A stretch of DNA of 39,190 bases from CAZCBN01 sp964496975. Lineage in GTDB: Bacteria; Planctomycetota; Phycisphaerae; Phycisphaerales; UBA1924. How positions within the stretch are numbered: the first letter of the stretch is position 1; each line of letters begins with the position of its first letter. This document shows positions 22,842 through 32,314 of the stretch, piece by piece. The notes beneath the pieces are model-generated. The model made no database searches. It saw nothing but the letters and a program-made list of their open reading frames with translations, and was not told the origin of the DNA. The stretch covers positions 1 to 39,190 of the forward strand of contig CAZCBN010000015.1 of the NCBI GenBank assembly GCA_964496975.1. The letters run 5' to 3'. A program made the translations under genes and the position numbers.

Positions 22842-23720
22842 ATGGGCGATGAGACTTCCATCCTGGCGCTCGCCGCGGCGGTGCTCGCGGCGAGCCTGCT
22901 CGGCAGCCCGCACTGCGCGGGGATGTGCGGTGCGCTCGCGCTGTTCGCCGTGAACGCGGGGCCGCGAGAGCCGCAGGACACGGCGCGCGCGTCGCGCTGG
23001 CGGGCGCACGCGGCGTACCACGCCGGCCGCGGCGTGTCGTACGCCCTGCTCGGCGCTGGGGCGGGCGCGCTGGGGCTGACGCTGAACCGGACCGGCGATC
23101 TGGCGGGCGTGCAGCGTGGGGCGGCGCTGGCGGCCGGAGCGCTGATGGTGACGTTCGGCCTGGCGGCGCTGCTTCGCGGCGTGGGGGTGGCGCGGGTCGC
23201 GCCGCGGCTGCCGGCGTTCTGGTCGCGGCGCTTGCAGAAGCTGCACTACGCGGCGATGGGGCTGCCCGCGTCGCGCCGGGCCGCGGCGGTCGGGCTGCTG
23301 ACGCCCCTGCTGCCGTGCGGGTGGCTCTACGCGTTTACCGCGACGGCCGCGGCGACGGGCGGGGTGCTGTCCGGTGCGGCGCTGATGGTCGCGTTCTGGC
23401 TCGGCACGCTGCCGGTGATGGCGGCCGTCTCCGTCGGGCTGCAGGCGTTGACGGGGCCGATGCGGGCGCGGCTGCCGATGCTGACGGCGCTGCTCGTGCT
23501 CGGCATGGGGCTGTTCACGGTGCTGGGGCGGGTGTCGCTTCCGTCGATCATGCCGGAGGGCACGGCGTCGGCGTCAACGCCGGCGGGGGTTCGCGCGGCG
23601 ATCCGGCGGGTGCGGTCGCTGACGCCCGCGGAGGTTCCCTGCTGCAATGCGCCGCCGACGACGGCGACGGTTGGTGTGGTGGGTTCGGTGGGTCCGACGG
23701 GCGAGGGGGTGACGCCGTGA
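22842..23720 (+). CDS. TauE/SafE-like (DsbD_2-type) membrane protein, probably in cbb3/copper maturation
   Basis: A 292-residue protein with about six membrane helices. Two conserved cysteine motifs sit at helix starts: GSPHCAGMCG (about 22-31) and TPLLPCGWLYAF (about 151-162). This is the pattern of the sulfite-exporter TauE/SafE-like proteins commonly found next to ccoI. They are thought to act in copper or thiol handling for the oxidase; the transported species is not established. The C-terminal 60 residues are low complexity and include a CC pair. The stop overlaps the GTG of ccoI. Confidence 0.88.
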   Translation: MGDETSILALAAAVLAASLLGSPHCAGMCGALALFAVNAGPREPQDTARASRWRAHAAYHAGRGVSYALLGAGAGALGLTLNRTGDLAGVQRGAALAAGALMVTFGLAALLRGVGVARVAPRLPAFWSRRLQKLHYAAMGLPASRRAAAVGLLTPLLPCGWLYAFTATAAATGGVLSGAALMVAFWLGTLPVMAAVSVGLQALTGPMRARLPMLTALLVLGMGLFTVLGRVSLPSIMPEGTASASTPAGVRAAIRRVRSLTPAEVPCCNAPPTTATVGVVGSVGPTGEGVTP

Positions 23721-26470
23721 CCGCGGCCCCGGTGCGAAGCTCGCGACGCGCTGCGGGGCGAAAGGCGCCGCCGCTGCTCGCCGTGCCGATGGGGCCGATG
23801 CCGGTTGACGGGACGATGACGGTTGACAAGGACATGACGGTCGATGACGCGGCGAACGCCGCGTGCGCCTGCGCGCACTGCGGTCTTCCGGTGCCAAGGG
23901 GGCTCGTGCGTGCCGGCGAGCCGGTGCAGTTCTGCTGCGAGGGGTGCCGGACGGTGTACGGGCTCGTGCACGCGTGCGACCTGAGCCGGTACTACGAGCT
24001 TCGGGACGGCCTTGCGGGCGAGCATGCGCGGCGTGCCAAGACAACATCGCGCGATTACGCGGAGCTTGACGACCCCGCGTACACCGCGGCGCACACGTCG
24101 CCCGCGGGGCCGGGCCGGCGGCGGGCGTTGCTGCAACTGGACGGGGTGCACTGCGCGGCGTGCGTGTGGCTGGTCGAGCGGCTCTCGCGTGTGACGGCGG
24201 GGGTTGTCGAGTCTCGGCTGGACTTCCGCCGCGCGCGGGTCTCGCTCGTGTGGGACACAGGCGTGACGAGCCTGTCGCGCCTCGCCCGCGCGCTCGACGG
24301 CCTGGGCTACCCCGCGCACCCGCCCACGAGCGCCCGGGCCGAGGAACGCCGGCGCGCGGAGGACCGCCGCTGGCTGATCCGCATCGGCGTCGCGGGCGCG
24401 CTCGCCGGCAACACCATGCTGCTCGGGCTGGGCCTGTACGCGGGCCTCTTCGACGGCATCGCCTCCGGCGAGGCGCGGATGCTGCGGCTCTGGAGCGCCG
24501 CGCTCGGGATCCTCTCGCTGGCGTGGCCCGGGCGGGTGTTTTTCCATGGGGCGATCGCCGCGGTGCGCGCGCGGACGCCCCACCTCGATCTGCCCGTGGC
24601 GGTGGCGCTCGCGGCCGGTGGCGTGTGGGGCACGGCGAACGCGCTCCGCGGCACGGGCGAGGTGTACTTTGACTCGATCACGGCGCTCGTCTTCCTGCTG
24701 CTTGTCGGCCGGTTTGTGCAGCACGCGCAGCAGCGGCGGGCGGTGGACTCGCTGGAACTGCTTGAACGGCTCACGCCGAGCCACGCCCGACGGCTCGACT
24801 CGCCCGACGACGACGCGGCGGGCGCACGCTCCGTGCCGATCGACGCGCTGCGGCCGGGTGACTTCATCGATGTGCGGGCGGGCGACGCGATCGCCGCGGA
24901 CGGCGTCGTGCACGCCGGCTCGTCGCGCGTTGACATGAGCGTGATGACCGGCGAGAGCGAACCGGCCCGCGTCACGCCGGGCGACCGCGTGGCCGCGGGC
25001 GCGACGAACCTCGTCGACAGGCTCGTCGTGCGGGTGGAGGCGAGCGGCGCGGCGACGCGCCTCGCGCGGCTGATGTCACTCGTCGAGGAGTCGCTGGCGC
25101 AGCGCGCGCCGGTCGTGCGGGCGGCGGACCGGCTCGCGGTGTGGTTCGTGGTCGCGGTTGCGGCGCTCGCGGTCGGCACCGCGGCGGCCTGGTGGCCGCA
25201 CGGGCCGGGCGTGGCGATCGAGCACGCGGTCGCGCTCCTCGTCGTCACCTGCCCGTGCGCCCTGGGGCTCGCGACGCCGCTTGTGATGACGGTCGCGCTG
25301 GGCCAGCTGACGCGGGCCGGCGTGGTGGTGAAGGGCGCAGGCGTGCTGGAGACGCTGAGCCGGCCCGGGCGCATCTTGCTGGACAAGACCGGGACGCTGA
25401 CTCGGGCGACGCTCCGGGCCGTCGCGGCTTCGGGCGACGACGCGGCGCTCCGCCGCGCGGCGGCGCTGGAGGAGGGCGTGAACCACCCGGTGGCGCGTGC
25501 CGTCGCGGCGCTACGGCCCGCGGACGCGGCGTGGCGCGATGACGCGGCCAAGGTGGACGAGCGGCGGCTCATGCTCGGCCTGGGCGTCGAGGGCGTCGTT
25601 GACGGCGTGCCGATGCTCGTCGGCTCGCCGACGCTCATGTTGCAGCGGGGCGTCGGCGTCACTCCGGCCGGAACCGCCGACGAAGACATCGCGCTCTTCG
25701 TGCGCGCGCGGCTCGACGCGGGCGAGTCGGTGGTGTGTGTGGCGGAGCGGGGCCGGCTCTGCGCTGCGCTCGCCGTCGCGGGGGACGTGCCGCACGAGGA
25801 CACCGCCGCAACGATCGCGCACCTGCGCCGCCGCGGCTGGCGGCCCGCCGTGCTGTCGGGCGATCGGCCCGAGCGCGTCGAATCGCTCGCCCAGCAGCTC
25901 GGGCTTGACGCCGGCGCGTCGCTCGGCGGGCAGACGCCCGAGGCGAAGGTGGAGCGTGTTCGGGCGGAGATGGCGGCCGCGGCCGGTGCAGAGCGCCGCG
26001 CGGAGCCGGTCGTCATGGTGGGCGACGGCGTGAACGACGCGGCGGCGCTCGCGGCGGCCGACGTGGGCATCGCCGTGCACGGCGGGGCCGAGGCGAGCCT
26101 GCAGGCGGCGGACGTGTACATCGCTTCGCCTGGCATTGCGCCGATCGCCACGCTGCTCGCGGCGTCGCGCGGGGCGATGCGTCGGGTGCGGGTCTGCATG
26201 ACGTTGAGCATCGGGTACAACGCGCTGGCGGCGGGGTTCGCCGTGGCGGGGGCGATCCATCCGCTGCTCGCGGCGATTCTCATGCCGCTGAGCTCGCTGA
26301 CGGTCGTCGCTGTTGCGGCGTGGGGCGGTACGCCTGGTGGCTCGGACCGCGGCGCGGACCGTGGCGCGAGCCGCGACGCGGACCGCCGAGCCGAGTCCGA
26401 GCCGGCGTGGGCTCGTGCACGTGACGGCCGTGCGGACGAGGCGGCCATCGCCGCGCAGGGGGCCGCATGA
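23717..26470 (+). CDS. ccoI: Copper P1B-type ATPase CcoI (FixI)
   Basis: Copper-exporting ATPase that supplies copper for the cbb3 binuclear centre. 917 residues from a GTG at 23717 (GTGA overlap with the preceding gene). N terminus: Cys-rich binding module CACAHCG...FCCEGC (50-77), then a heavy-metal-associated domain with GVHCAACVW (Cys146, Cys149). Then the P-type core: actuator loop MTGESEP, membrane metal site CPC (512-514, in VTCPCALGLATPL), phosphorylation site DKTGTLT (Asp556) and hinge GDGVNDAAA (769-777). Eight helices expected. The open frame extends upstream to 22925, but there it is the wrong frame of the previous gene. The C-terminal Asp/Arg/Gly-rich tail is not conserved. Confidence 0.95.
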   Translation: MTAAPVRSSRRAAGRKAPPLLAVPMGPMPVDGTMTVDKDMTVDDAANAACACAHCGLPVPRGLVRAGEPVQFCCEGCRTVYGLVHACDLSRYYELRDGLAGEHARRAKTTSRDYAELDDPAYTAAHTSPAGPGRRRALLQLDGVHCAACVWLVERLSRVTAGVVESRLDFRRARVSLVWDTGVTSLSRLARALDGLGYPAHPPTSARAEERRRAEDRRWLIRIGVAGALAGNTMLLGLGLYAGLFDGIASGEARMLRLWSAALGILSLAWPGRVFFHGAIAAVRARTPHLDLPVAVALAAGGVWGTANALRGTGEVYFDSITALVFLLLVGRFVQHAQQRRAVDSLELLERLTPSHARRLDSPDDDAAGARSVPIDALRPGDFIDVRAGDAIAADGVVHAGSSRVDMSVMTGESEPARVTPGDRVAAGATNLVDRLVVRVEASGAATRLARLMSLVEESLAQRAPVVRAADRLAVWFVVAVAALAVGTAAAWWPHGPGVAIEHAVALLVVTCPCALGLATPLVMTVALGQLTRAGVVVKGAGVLETLSRPGRILLDKTGTLTRATLRAVAASGDDAALRRAAALEEGVNHPVARAVAALRPADAAWRDDAAKVDERRLMLGLGVEGVVDGVPMLVGSPTLMLQRGVGVTPAGTADEDIALFVRARLDAGESVVCVAERGRLCAALAVAGDVPHEDTAATIAHLRRRGWRPAVLSGDRPERVESLAQQLGLDAGASLGGQTPEAKVERVRAEMAAAAGAERRAEPVVMVGDGVNDAAALAAADVGIAVHGGAEASLQAADVYIASPGIAPIATLLAASRGAMRRVRVCMTLSIGYNALAAGFAVAGAIHPLLAAILMPLSSLTVVAVAAWGGTPGGSDRGADRGASRDADRRAESEPAWARARDGRADEAAIAAQGAA

Positions 26471-26655
26471 GCGTCATCACGGTGATGATCCCCGCGGCGT
26501 TTGTGCTCGCCGGCCTCGCGGTGTGGGCGTTCATCCGCGCGGCGAAGGGGGGGCAGTTCGACGACCTCGACACGCCGCCCCTGCGGGCCGTCTTTGACGA
26601 GGACGATCGCGACTCGGCACACGCACCCGAAGGACGCGATAGCCTGCGGCGGTAG
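26467..26655 (+). CDS. ccoS: CcoS, cbb3 oxidase maturation protein
   Basis: A 62-residue single-helix membrane protein. Helix at about residues 4-24, then the CcoS signature FIRAAKGGQFDDLDTPPLR, where the GQFDDL-P motif is strongly conserved. CcoS is needed to place heme b and CuB in CcoN. ATG overlaps the ccoI stop by 4 nt; last gene of the cbb3 locus. Confidence 0.95.
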   Translation: MSVITVMIPAAFVLAGLAVWAFIRAAKGGQFDDLDTPPLRAVFDEDDRDSAHAPEGRDSLRR

Positions 26656-26713
26656 CCCGCGCAAGACCGGCGTGACCGCCGCCTCCGCCCGGGTCCCTGC
26701 CGGAGACGCCCGC

Positions 26714-27961
26714 GTGCCGACCTCAAAGCCACCGACCCAGACGCCCACCCCGCCCAGCGCCGTTGACCGAGCGGCGGAGGGGTTCGCGTCGGCGTTCGGC
26801 GCGCGCCCCGCGATCGTCGCCTCGGCGCCCGGGCGTGTGAACCTCATCGGCGAGCACACCGATTACAACGCGGGCTTCGTGCTGCCGATGGCGCTGGAGC
26901 TGCGGACCGCCGTGGCCGTGGCGCCGCGGGGCCGCGCGGGCGACGGCCCCCCTGCCGCCGAGCTGTACTTCGCCGATCTGCCCGACCCCGACGCGCGGCG
27001 GGCGACCGTGCTGGGCACGCCCACGCACACGCGGCACGCGAGCAAGCCGGCCTGGTACGTCTCGGCGGTGCTGACCGAGTACCTCGGCGTGGCCGCGGAG
27101 GCGGGCCGGCTCGGCGACGTGCCCTCGTTCGACGCGTACATCACGAGCGACGTGCCGGTGGGCGCGGGGCTCTCGAGCTCGGCGGCGCTGGAGGTCGCGA
27201 CGATGACGGCGCTCGAGGCGCTCTCCGGCTTTGCCCCGCACCCCAAGACCAAGGCCCTGCGGTGCCAGGCGGCGGAGCACGCGGTGGGCGTGCCCTGCGG
27301 CATCATGGACCAGTTCATCTCGGCCATGGGCGTGGCGGGGCACGCATTGCTGATCGACTGCCGTTCGTTCGAGGCCGAGCCGGTGCCGCTCGCCGACGAG
27401 GGCGTGGCGCTGCTCGTCATCAACACGAACGTGCACCATGAGCTGACGGACGGCGGCTACGCCGCGCGGCGCAAGGCGTGCGAAGACGCCGTGGAGCTGC
27501 TGCACCAGCGGGACCCCGACGTGCGGGCGCTGCGCGACGTCTCACCGGAAACGCTGCAGCGGCACCGCGCCGCGTTGAGCGATCTGCTGCACCGCCGCGC
27601 GCGGCACGTGGTGACGGAGAACCCGCGCGTGCTCACCTTCGCCGACGCGGTTCGAGCCGGGGACAACGCCGCCGCGGGGAGGCTCATGCTGGAGAGCCAC
27701 GCGAGCCTTCGCGACGACTACCAGGTCTCCTGCGTCGAGCTCGACGCGGCGGTCGAGGCCGCTTCAGAGGCGCCCGGCTGCTTTGGGGCCCGCATGACGG
27801 GCGGCGGCTTCGGCGGCTGCGCCGTCGCGCTTGTGCGGAGCGACGCGGCGGCCCAGACTGCCCAGCACGTCGCCGAGCGAGTCACGGCCCGCGGCCTCAC
27901 GCCGCCCACGTGCTTCGTCACGCGGGCCGGGGGTGGAGCGGGGTTCACGCGCACGGCGTAG
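26714..27961 (+). CDS. galK: Galactokinase
   Basis: Phosphorylates alpha-D-galactose to galactose 1-phosphate with ATP (Leloir pathway). GHMP-kinase motifs in order: N-terminal galactose-binding GRVNLIGEHTDYNAGFVLP, phosphate loop PVGAGLSSSAALEVAT, the segment CGIMDQFISAMG with the catalytic Asp, and C-terminal ARMTGGGFGGCAVAL. About 415 residues, normal for the family. The GTG at 26714 has GGAG upstream and leaves a 16-residue Pro/Thr leader; an in-frame GTG at 26672 is possible. It follows ccoS by 58 nt on the same strand but has no functional link to it. No other Leloir gene is in the window. Confidence 0.94.
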   Translation: MPTSKPPTQTPTPPSAVDRAAEGFASAFGARPAIVASAPGRVNLIGEHTDYNAGFVLPMALELRTAVAVAPRGRAGDGPPAAELYFADLPDPDARRATVLGTPTHTRHASKPAWYVSAVLTEYLGVAAEAGRLGDVPSFDAYITSDVPVGAGLSSSAALEVATMTALEALSGFAPHPKTKALRCQAAEHAVGVPCGIMDQFISAMGVAGHALLIDCRSFEAEPVPLADEGVALLVINTNVHHELTDGGYAARRKACEDAVELLHQRDPDVRALRDVSPETLQRHRAALSDLLHRRARHVVTENPRVLTFADAVRAGDNAAAGRLMLESHASLRDDYQVSCVELDAAVEAASEAPGCFGARMTGGGFGGCAVALVRSDAAAQTAQHVAERVTARGLTPPTCFVTRAGGGAGFTRTA

Positions 27962-27982
27962 GCCGGTGCCGCCCTGCGCTCG

Positions 27983-29527
27983 TCACGTGCCCGAGAGCCT
28001 GCTCAGCAGCACGCCCGCCGCCACCGCCGAGCCGATGACGCCGGCGACATTCGGCCCCATCGCGTGCATCATCAGGTAGTTCTGCGGGTCTTCCTCCAGG
28101 CCCATCTTGTGCACCACGCGGGCCGACATGGGGACCGCGCTCACGCCGGCGGCGCCGATCATCGGGTTCACCGGCGAGCGGCTCACGAGGTTCATGAGCT
28201 TTGCGCACAGCACGCCGCCCATGGCGCCGAAGCTGAACGCGATGACGCCCAGGATGAAGACGAAGATCGTCTGCGGCGTGAGGAAGTTCGCCGCGCTGGT
28301 CTTCGCGCCCACCGTGAGGCCCAGCAGGATGGTCACGATGTCGATGAACTGGTTCTGCGCCGTCTTGGCCAGGCGGTCCGTGACCAGGCTCTCCCGCAGC
28401 AGGTTGCCGAAGAAGAGCATCCCCAGCAGCGGCAGCCCCGCCGGCGAGATGAACGCCGTGAAGATGAAGCCGACGATCGGGAAGACGATCCGCACGCCCT
28501 TGCTCACCGGCCGCGCCTGCTCCATGCGGATGAGCCGCTCGCGCTTCGTCGTGAACGCCCGGATCACCGGCGGCAGGATCAGCGGCACGAGCGCCATGTA
28601 CGAGTACGCCGCGAGCGCCACCGCCCCGAGCAGCTCGGGCGCGAGCCGCGTGCACGTGAAGATCGCCGTGGGCCCGTCGGCCCCGCCGATGATGGCGATC
28701 GACGCGGCCTGCTTCAGCGTGAAGCCCTCAAAGCCCGGCACAAAGCCGCAGAGCAACGCCATCACCAGCGAGCCGAAGATGCCGAACTGCGCCGCCGCCC
28801 CCAGCAGGATGAGCTTGGGGTTCGCCAGCAGCGGACCGAAGTCTGTCATCGCGCCGATGCCCAGGAAGATCAGCGGCGGATAAAACCCCGCCAGCCCCAC
28901 GCCCGCGAAGAGCCACCACAGCACCGAGGCGTTGCGCACCTCCTGCCGATCGAGCGACCACAACTCGGGCCGCCGCGAGCCCTGCGACCCCGCGCCCTCC
29001 ACCACCCACCGCCCCTGCCCGTTGCGATACAGCCCCGGGCCCTCGATCGTCAGCCGCGGCGTGAGGAACTGGTGCACGTTCACGAGCACGGCCCGCCCGG
29101 ACCGCAGCAGCCGATCCGCCTCGTCCCGATTCTCCACCTTGCGCAGGCCCGGCAGCGCGACGCGCTCCGACCGCACCACCCGCCGCATGAACTCCTCGTG
29201 CGACTCGGCGGGCTGCAGCTCCGCCTCGGCCTCGGGCGCCATCCCCTCGCGCCACGTGAACACCGCGTCCTCGAAGCCGTACACCGCGAGGTCGGCCTCG
29301 CCCACCGGCCCGTCGTACACGCTGACGGGCACCTTCGTCGCGTCGTAGGGGATGTTCCCCACGATGATGCCGAACCCGATCGGCACCAGCAGCAGCGGCT
29401 CAAAGCCCTTCTTGATCGCCAGCCAGATGAAGAGCAGGCCCACGCCGATCATCACGCCGTTCGTCCAGTGAAACTGGCCGAACCCGGACTCATCCAGCAG
29501 CCGCGCCATCACGTCAAGCACGCCCAT
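27983..29527 (-). CDS. mmdB: Sodium-pumping methylmalonyl-CoA decarboxylase beta subunit (OadB/MmdB family), with large insert
   Basis: Membrane subunit that decarboxylates carboxybiotin and exports Na+. Family hallmarks: FLGIGAMTDFGPLLANPK, the conserved GGADGPTAIF, GLTVGAKTSAANFL and the C-terminal PNVAGVIGSAVAAG. The 514-residue protein is longer than typical OadB/MmdB because residues about 61-200 form an extra hydrophilic domain between the first helices and the GIGAMTDF helix. Order mmdA-mmdD-mmdC-mmdB matches known methylmalonyl-CoA decarboxylase operons. The ATG at 29527 is chosen near the first helix; GTG at 29584 is the alternative. The gene is convergent with galK (21 nt apart). 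Confidence 0.92.
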   Translation of the reverse strand: MGVLDVMARLLDESGFGQFHWTNGVMIGVGLLFIWLAIKKGFEPLLLVPIGFGIIVGNIPYDATKVPVSVYDGPVGEADLAVYGFEDAVFTWREGMAPEAEAELQPAESHEEFMRRVVRSERVALPGLRKVENRDEADRLLRSGRAVLVNVHQFLTPRLTIEGPGLYRNGQGRWVVEGAGSQGSRRPELWSLDRQEVRNASVLWWLFAGVGLAGFYPPLIFLGIGAMTDFGPLLANPKLILLGAAAQFGIFGSLVMALLCGFVPGFEGFTLKQAASIAIIGGADGPTAIFTCTRLAPELLGAVALAAYSYMALVPLILPPVIRAFTTKRERLIRMEQARPVSKGVRIVFPIVGFIFTAFISPAGLPLLGMLFFGNLLRESLVTDRLAKTAQNQFIDIVTILLGLTVGAKTSAANFLTPQTIFVFILGVIAFSFGAMGGVLCAKLMNLVSRSPVNPMIGAAGVSAVPMSARVVHKMGLEEDPQNYLMMHAMGPNVAGVIGSAVAAGVLLSRLSGT

Positions 29528-29596
29528 CGCACGCCCCCACGGCCCGATCACCCCGGCCCCGCGGCCGGCGGGCGGGCCCCGCACCGGCCCCCAGCA

Positions 29597-30055
29597 TCAC
29601 CCGATCTCGATCACGGCCTGCCCTGCCTGCACCGCGTCGCCCGCCTTCACAAGGACGGACTTCACCGTGCCCGCGAAGGGCGACGCCACGCTCGTCTCCA
29701 TCTTCATCGCTTCCAGCACCAGCACCGGCGCGTTCAGCGCCACCGCCTGCCCCACCTGCACGGGCACGCTCAGCACGTTCCCCGCCAGCGGCGCCTTCAC
29801 CACGCCCCCACCGCCCGACGCACCACCAGAGACCGCCGCCGGCTCGGGCGCACGCGCCGCCGGCCTCGGCGCCGCGGCTGCGGGGGCCGCCGGTCGCGTC
29901 GCGGGCGACGGCATCGACATCGCCATCGCGGGCGCCGCCGCCGTCGCGACCATCGGCATCGCCCCCGGGCCCGCCTCGCCCGAGAGCACCTCCACCTCCA
30001 CCTCGTACGCCACGCCCTCAACCGTGATCCGCATCTTCATCAGCAGCCCCTTCAT
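29597..30055 (-). CDS. mmdC: Biotin carrier subunit of the decarboxylase (MmdC)
   Basis: A 152-residue protein: short N-terminal beta segment (MRITVEGVAYEVEVEV), a long Ala/Pro/Met-rich flexible hinge (about 30-80), then a biotinyl domain with the biotin-accepting Lys118 in EAMKME. It swings carboxybiotin between MmdA and MmdB. The hinge is the usual design for carriers of this class. Met6 (30040), preceded by AAGGGG, may be the real start. Upstream oadG-like gene 28 nt away. Confidence 0.92.
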   Translation of the reverse strand: MKGLLMKMRITVEGVAYEVEVEVLSGEAGPGAMPMVATAAAPAMAMSMPSPATRPAAPAAAAPRPAARAPEPAAVSGGASGGGGVVKAPLAGNVLSVPVQVGQAVALNAPVLVLEAMKMETSVASPFAGTVKSVLVKAGDAVQAGQAVIEIG

Positions 30056-30083
30056 CGGCGCCAGCCCGCCGCCATGCTCCTTC

Positions 30084-30572
30084 TCACGCCCGAGGCCGGT
30101 GCGACGCCATCACCCCCGCCCGGCCCGAGGCAAGCCACCCGCTCTCATCGTCGCGACGCAGCACCGTCACCCGGCGCACCGAGCCGCGCATGTTCATCCG
30201 CGCGAGCGCCGCCGCAGCAGCTGCCGCGATCACCACAAGATGCGCCCGCGGCACGCCCGATCCGCCGCCGGCAGGATCCGCCGCCACGCCAACCCCGGCA
30301 GCCGACGCGTCGGCGCCCGGCGCAGCGCTCGGTGCGGCACCCAGTGCGGCGCCCGGAGCCGTCGCAGCACCCGGCAGCATCGCGCCCGCCCCGGCTTTCG
30401 CAGGCTGCGAACCAAGCCTCGCCACCAGCGCCGTGATGCCCCACAGCATCGCCAACGCCGCAAACACAAGCCCCAGCCCCACGACCATCAGCCCGAGGCC
30501 GACCTGCAGGTTTCCCACAAGATCAGGCCCGCCCGACGCCGCGGCCAGCATCACCACGCCCCCGTCGCCCAC
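30084..30572 (-). CDS. mmdD: OadG/MmdD-like small membrane subunit of the sodium-pumping decarboxylase
   Basis: A 162-residue protein with one membrane helix near the N terminus (about 22-48, LQVGLGLMVVGLGLVFAALA), the typical position in OadG/MmdD, followed by an Ala/Gly/Pro-rich linker and a C-terminal helix. It would anchor MmdA and help assembly. The GTG at 30572 is preferred: GGAGGAGG lies 6 nt before it, whereas the upstream ATG (30617) adds a poorly conserved leader. Assignment rests on topology and on position between mmdA and mmdC. Confidence 0.78.
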   Translation of the reverse strand: MGDGGVVMLAAASGGPDLVGNLQVGLGLMVVGLGLVFAALAMLWGITALVARLGSQPAKAGAGAMLPGAATAPGAALGAAPSAAPGADASAAGVGVAADPAGGGSGVPRAHLVVIAAAAAAALARMNMRGSVRRVTVLRRDDESGWLASGRAGVMASHRPRA

Positions 30573-30683
30573 GCCAGCCTCCTCCCGGCACCGAGCCGCC
30601 CCACGAGCCCCGACCATACCCGACGCACCCCGGCCAGCGCCGGCCGGCCCGGCCCCGCGCCCATCCGGCCCGCGCCCGCCGTC

Positions 30684-32240
30684 TCACATCGGCATCAGGC
30701 CGTGCTTCTTCTCCGGACGCAGCTCGCGCTTCGTCCGCCACGCCTCGAGGGCGTTGCCCACCCAGCGCCGCGTCTCCGCCGGGCGGATGACATCATCCAC
30801 CATCCGCCGCCCCGCCGCCACATAGGGCGAGCTGAACGTCTCGCGGTACAGGTCGATCAGCTCGCGCCGCTTCGCCTCTTTGTCCGGCGCGTCGAGGATC
30901 TCCTTTTTGAAGATCACCTCCACCGCGCCCTCGGCGCCCATCACCGCGATCTCCGCCGTGGGCCACGCCGCAACGGCGTCGGCGCCCAGGTCCTTGCTCG
31001 CCATCGCGACGTACGCCCCGCCGTACGCCTTGCGCAGAATGACCGTGATCTTCGGCACCGTCGCCGCCGAATAGGCGAACAGCAGCTTCGCCCCGTGCCG
31101 GATGATGCCGCCGTACTCCTGCTCAAGCCCAGGCATGAAGCCCGGCACGTCCACGAGCGTCAGGATCGGGATGTTGAACCCGTTGCAGAAGCGAATGAAC
31201 CGGCTCGCCTTGTCCGAGCTGTCGATGTCGAGCACGCCCGCGCGCACCGTGGGGTTGTTCGCCACCACGCCCACCGTCGAGCCCATCACCCGCGCAAAGC
31301 CGATCACCACCGACGCGGCGAACTCGCTCTGCACCTCCAGAAAGTCGCCGCCGTCCACGATCCGCTCCACCACGCGCCGCACGTCGTACCCCGCCCGCGG
31401 GTTGTCCGGGATGATCGACTCGAGCGCCGGGTCATCGGGCGCGTCGGCCGAGCACGGCAGCACCGGGGGCGACGCGTGGTTGTTGCTCGGCAGGAACGAC
31501 AGCAGCCGCCGGCAGATCCGCATCGCGTCCAGGTCGTCCTCGGCGACAAAGTGCACCACGCCCGAGTAGTGCATGTGCGCCTCGGGGCCGCCCAGTTGCT
31601 CGGCCGTCACCTCCTCGCCCGTCACCTTCTTGATGACGCCGGGCCCGGTGATGAACATCTGCGCCTGCCGCGTCTGGACGATGAAGTCGGTCAACGCCGG
31701 GCTGTACGCCGCCCCGCCCGCGCAGGGCCCGCAGATGAGGCTGATCTGCGGCACCACGCCCGAGAGCAGCGTGTTGTGATAGAAAACCCGGCCGTAGGCG
31801 CCCAGGCTGTCGATGCCCTCCTGGATGCGCGCGCCGCCCGAATCATTGATGAAGACAAAGGGCGAGCCCGTCTTCAGGCTCGCCCGCATCATGTCCACGA
31901 TCTTGTCGCTGTGCACCTCGCCCGCCGCGCCGCCCGCCACCGTGAAGTCCTGGCTCGCGACGTGCACAAGCCGGCCTTCGATCGCGCCGGCCCCGGTCAC
32001 CACCCCGTCGGCGGGCAGGTCCTTTCCCGCCATGCCGAACAGCGTGCACCTGTGCTGCGCAAAGCCTGCGCGTTCCTGGAACGTGTCCGCGTCCAGCAGC
32101 GCCGCCACACGCTCGCGCGCGCTCAGCTTGCCGCCCTTGTGCTGCTTCTCAATCTTGTCCGCCCCGCCCCCGAGCGCAAGCCCCGCCCGGCGTGACTCCA
32201 GCTCCCGCACCCGCTCCGCCATTGTCGGATAGCCGTTCAT
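30684..32240 (-). CDS. mmdA: Carboxyltransferase subunit of methylmalonyl-CoA decarboxylase (MmdA/PccB family)
   Basis: Moves the carboxyl group of (S)-methylmalonyl-CoA to biotin. The 518-residue crotonase-fold protein has two acyl-CoA carboxyltransferase halves; visible family blocks are FINDSGGARIQEGIDSL, the oxyanion-type ICGPCAGGAAYSPAL, and VDVPGFMPGLEQEY with RHGAKLLFAY. The same family includes the beta subunit of propionyl-CoA carboxylase. The decarboxylase reading is chosen because mmdD, mmdC and mmdB follow and no biotin carboxylase is nearby. The ATG at 32240 has AGGGGTGA upstream. It is preceded by a 180-nt gap with three hairpin repeats. Confidence 0.9.
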   Translation of the reverse strand: MNGYPTMAERVRELESRRAGLALGGGADKIEKQHKGGKLSARERVAALLDADTFQERAGFAQHRCTLFGMAGKDLPADGVVTGAGAIEGRLVHVASQDFTVAGGAAGEVHSDKIVDMMRASLKTGSPFVFINDSGGARIQEGIDSLGAYGRVFYHNTLLSGVVPQISLICGPCAGGAAYSPALTDFIVQTRQAQMFITGPGVIKKVTGEEVTAEQLGGPEAHMHYSGVVHFVAEDDLDAMRICRRLLSFLPSNNHASPPVLPCSADAPDDPALESIIPDNPRAGYDVRRVVERIVDGGDFLEVQSEFAASVVIGFARVMGSTVGVVANNPTVRAGVLDIDSSDKASRFIRFCNGFNIPILTLVDVPGFMPGLEQEYGGIIRHGAKLLFAYSAATVPKITVILRKAYGGAYVAMASKDLGADAVAAWPTAEIAVMGAEGAVEVIFKKEILDAPDKEAKRRELIDLYRETFSSPYVAAGRRMVDDVIRPAETRRWVGNALEAWRTKRELRPEKKHGLMPM

Positions 32241-32314
32241 CCCATCACCCCTGCACGCGCGCCCATCCACCCGCCGCACACCCCCACGACCACCACCACT
32301 CCCCCTCCGGGTGC

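Noticed and set aside
22925..23716. Upstream extension of the CcoI frame
   Set aside because: This stretch is an out-of-frame reading of the TauE/SafE-like gene; the GTG at 23717 overlaps that gene's stop and begins just before the metal-binding module.
30684..32240. mmdA as the beta subunit of propionyl- or acetyl-CoA carboxylase
   Set aside because: No biotin carboxylase gene is present, while three genes downstream encode subunits of a sodium-pumping decarboxylase. Kept as the main alternative.
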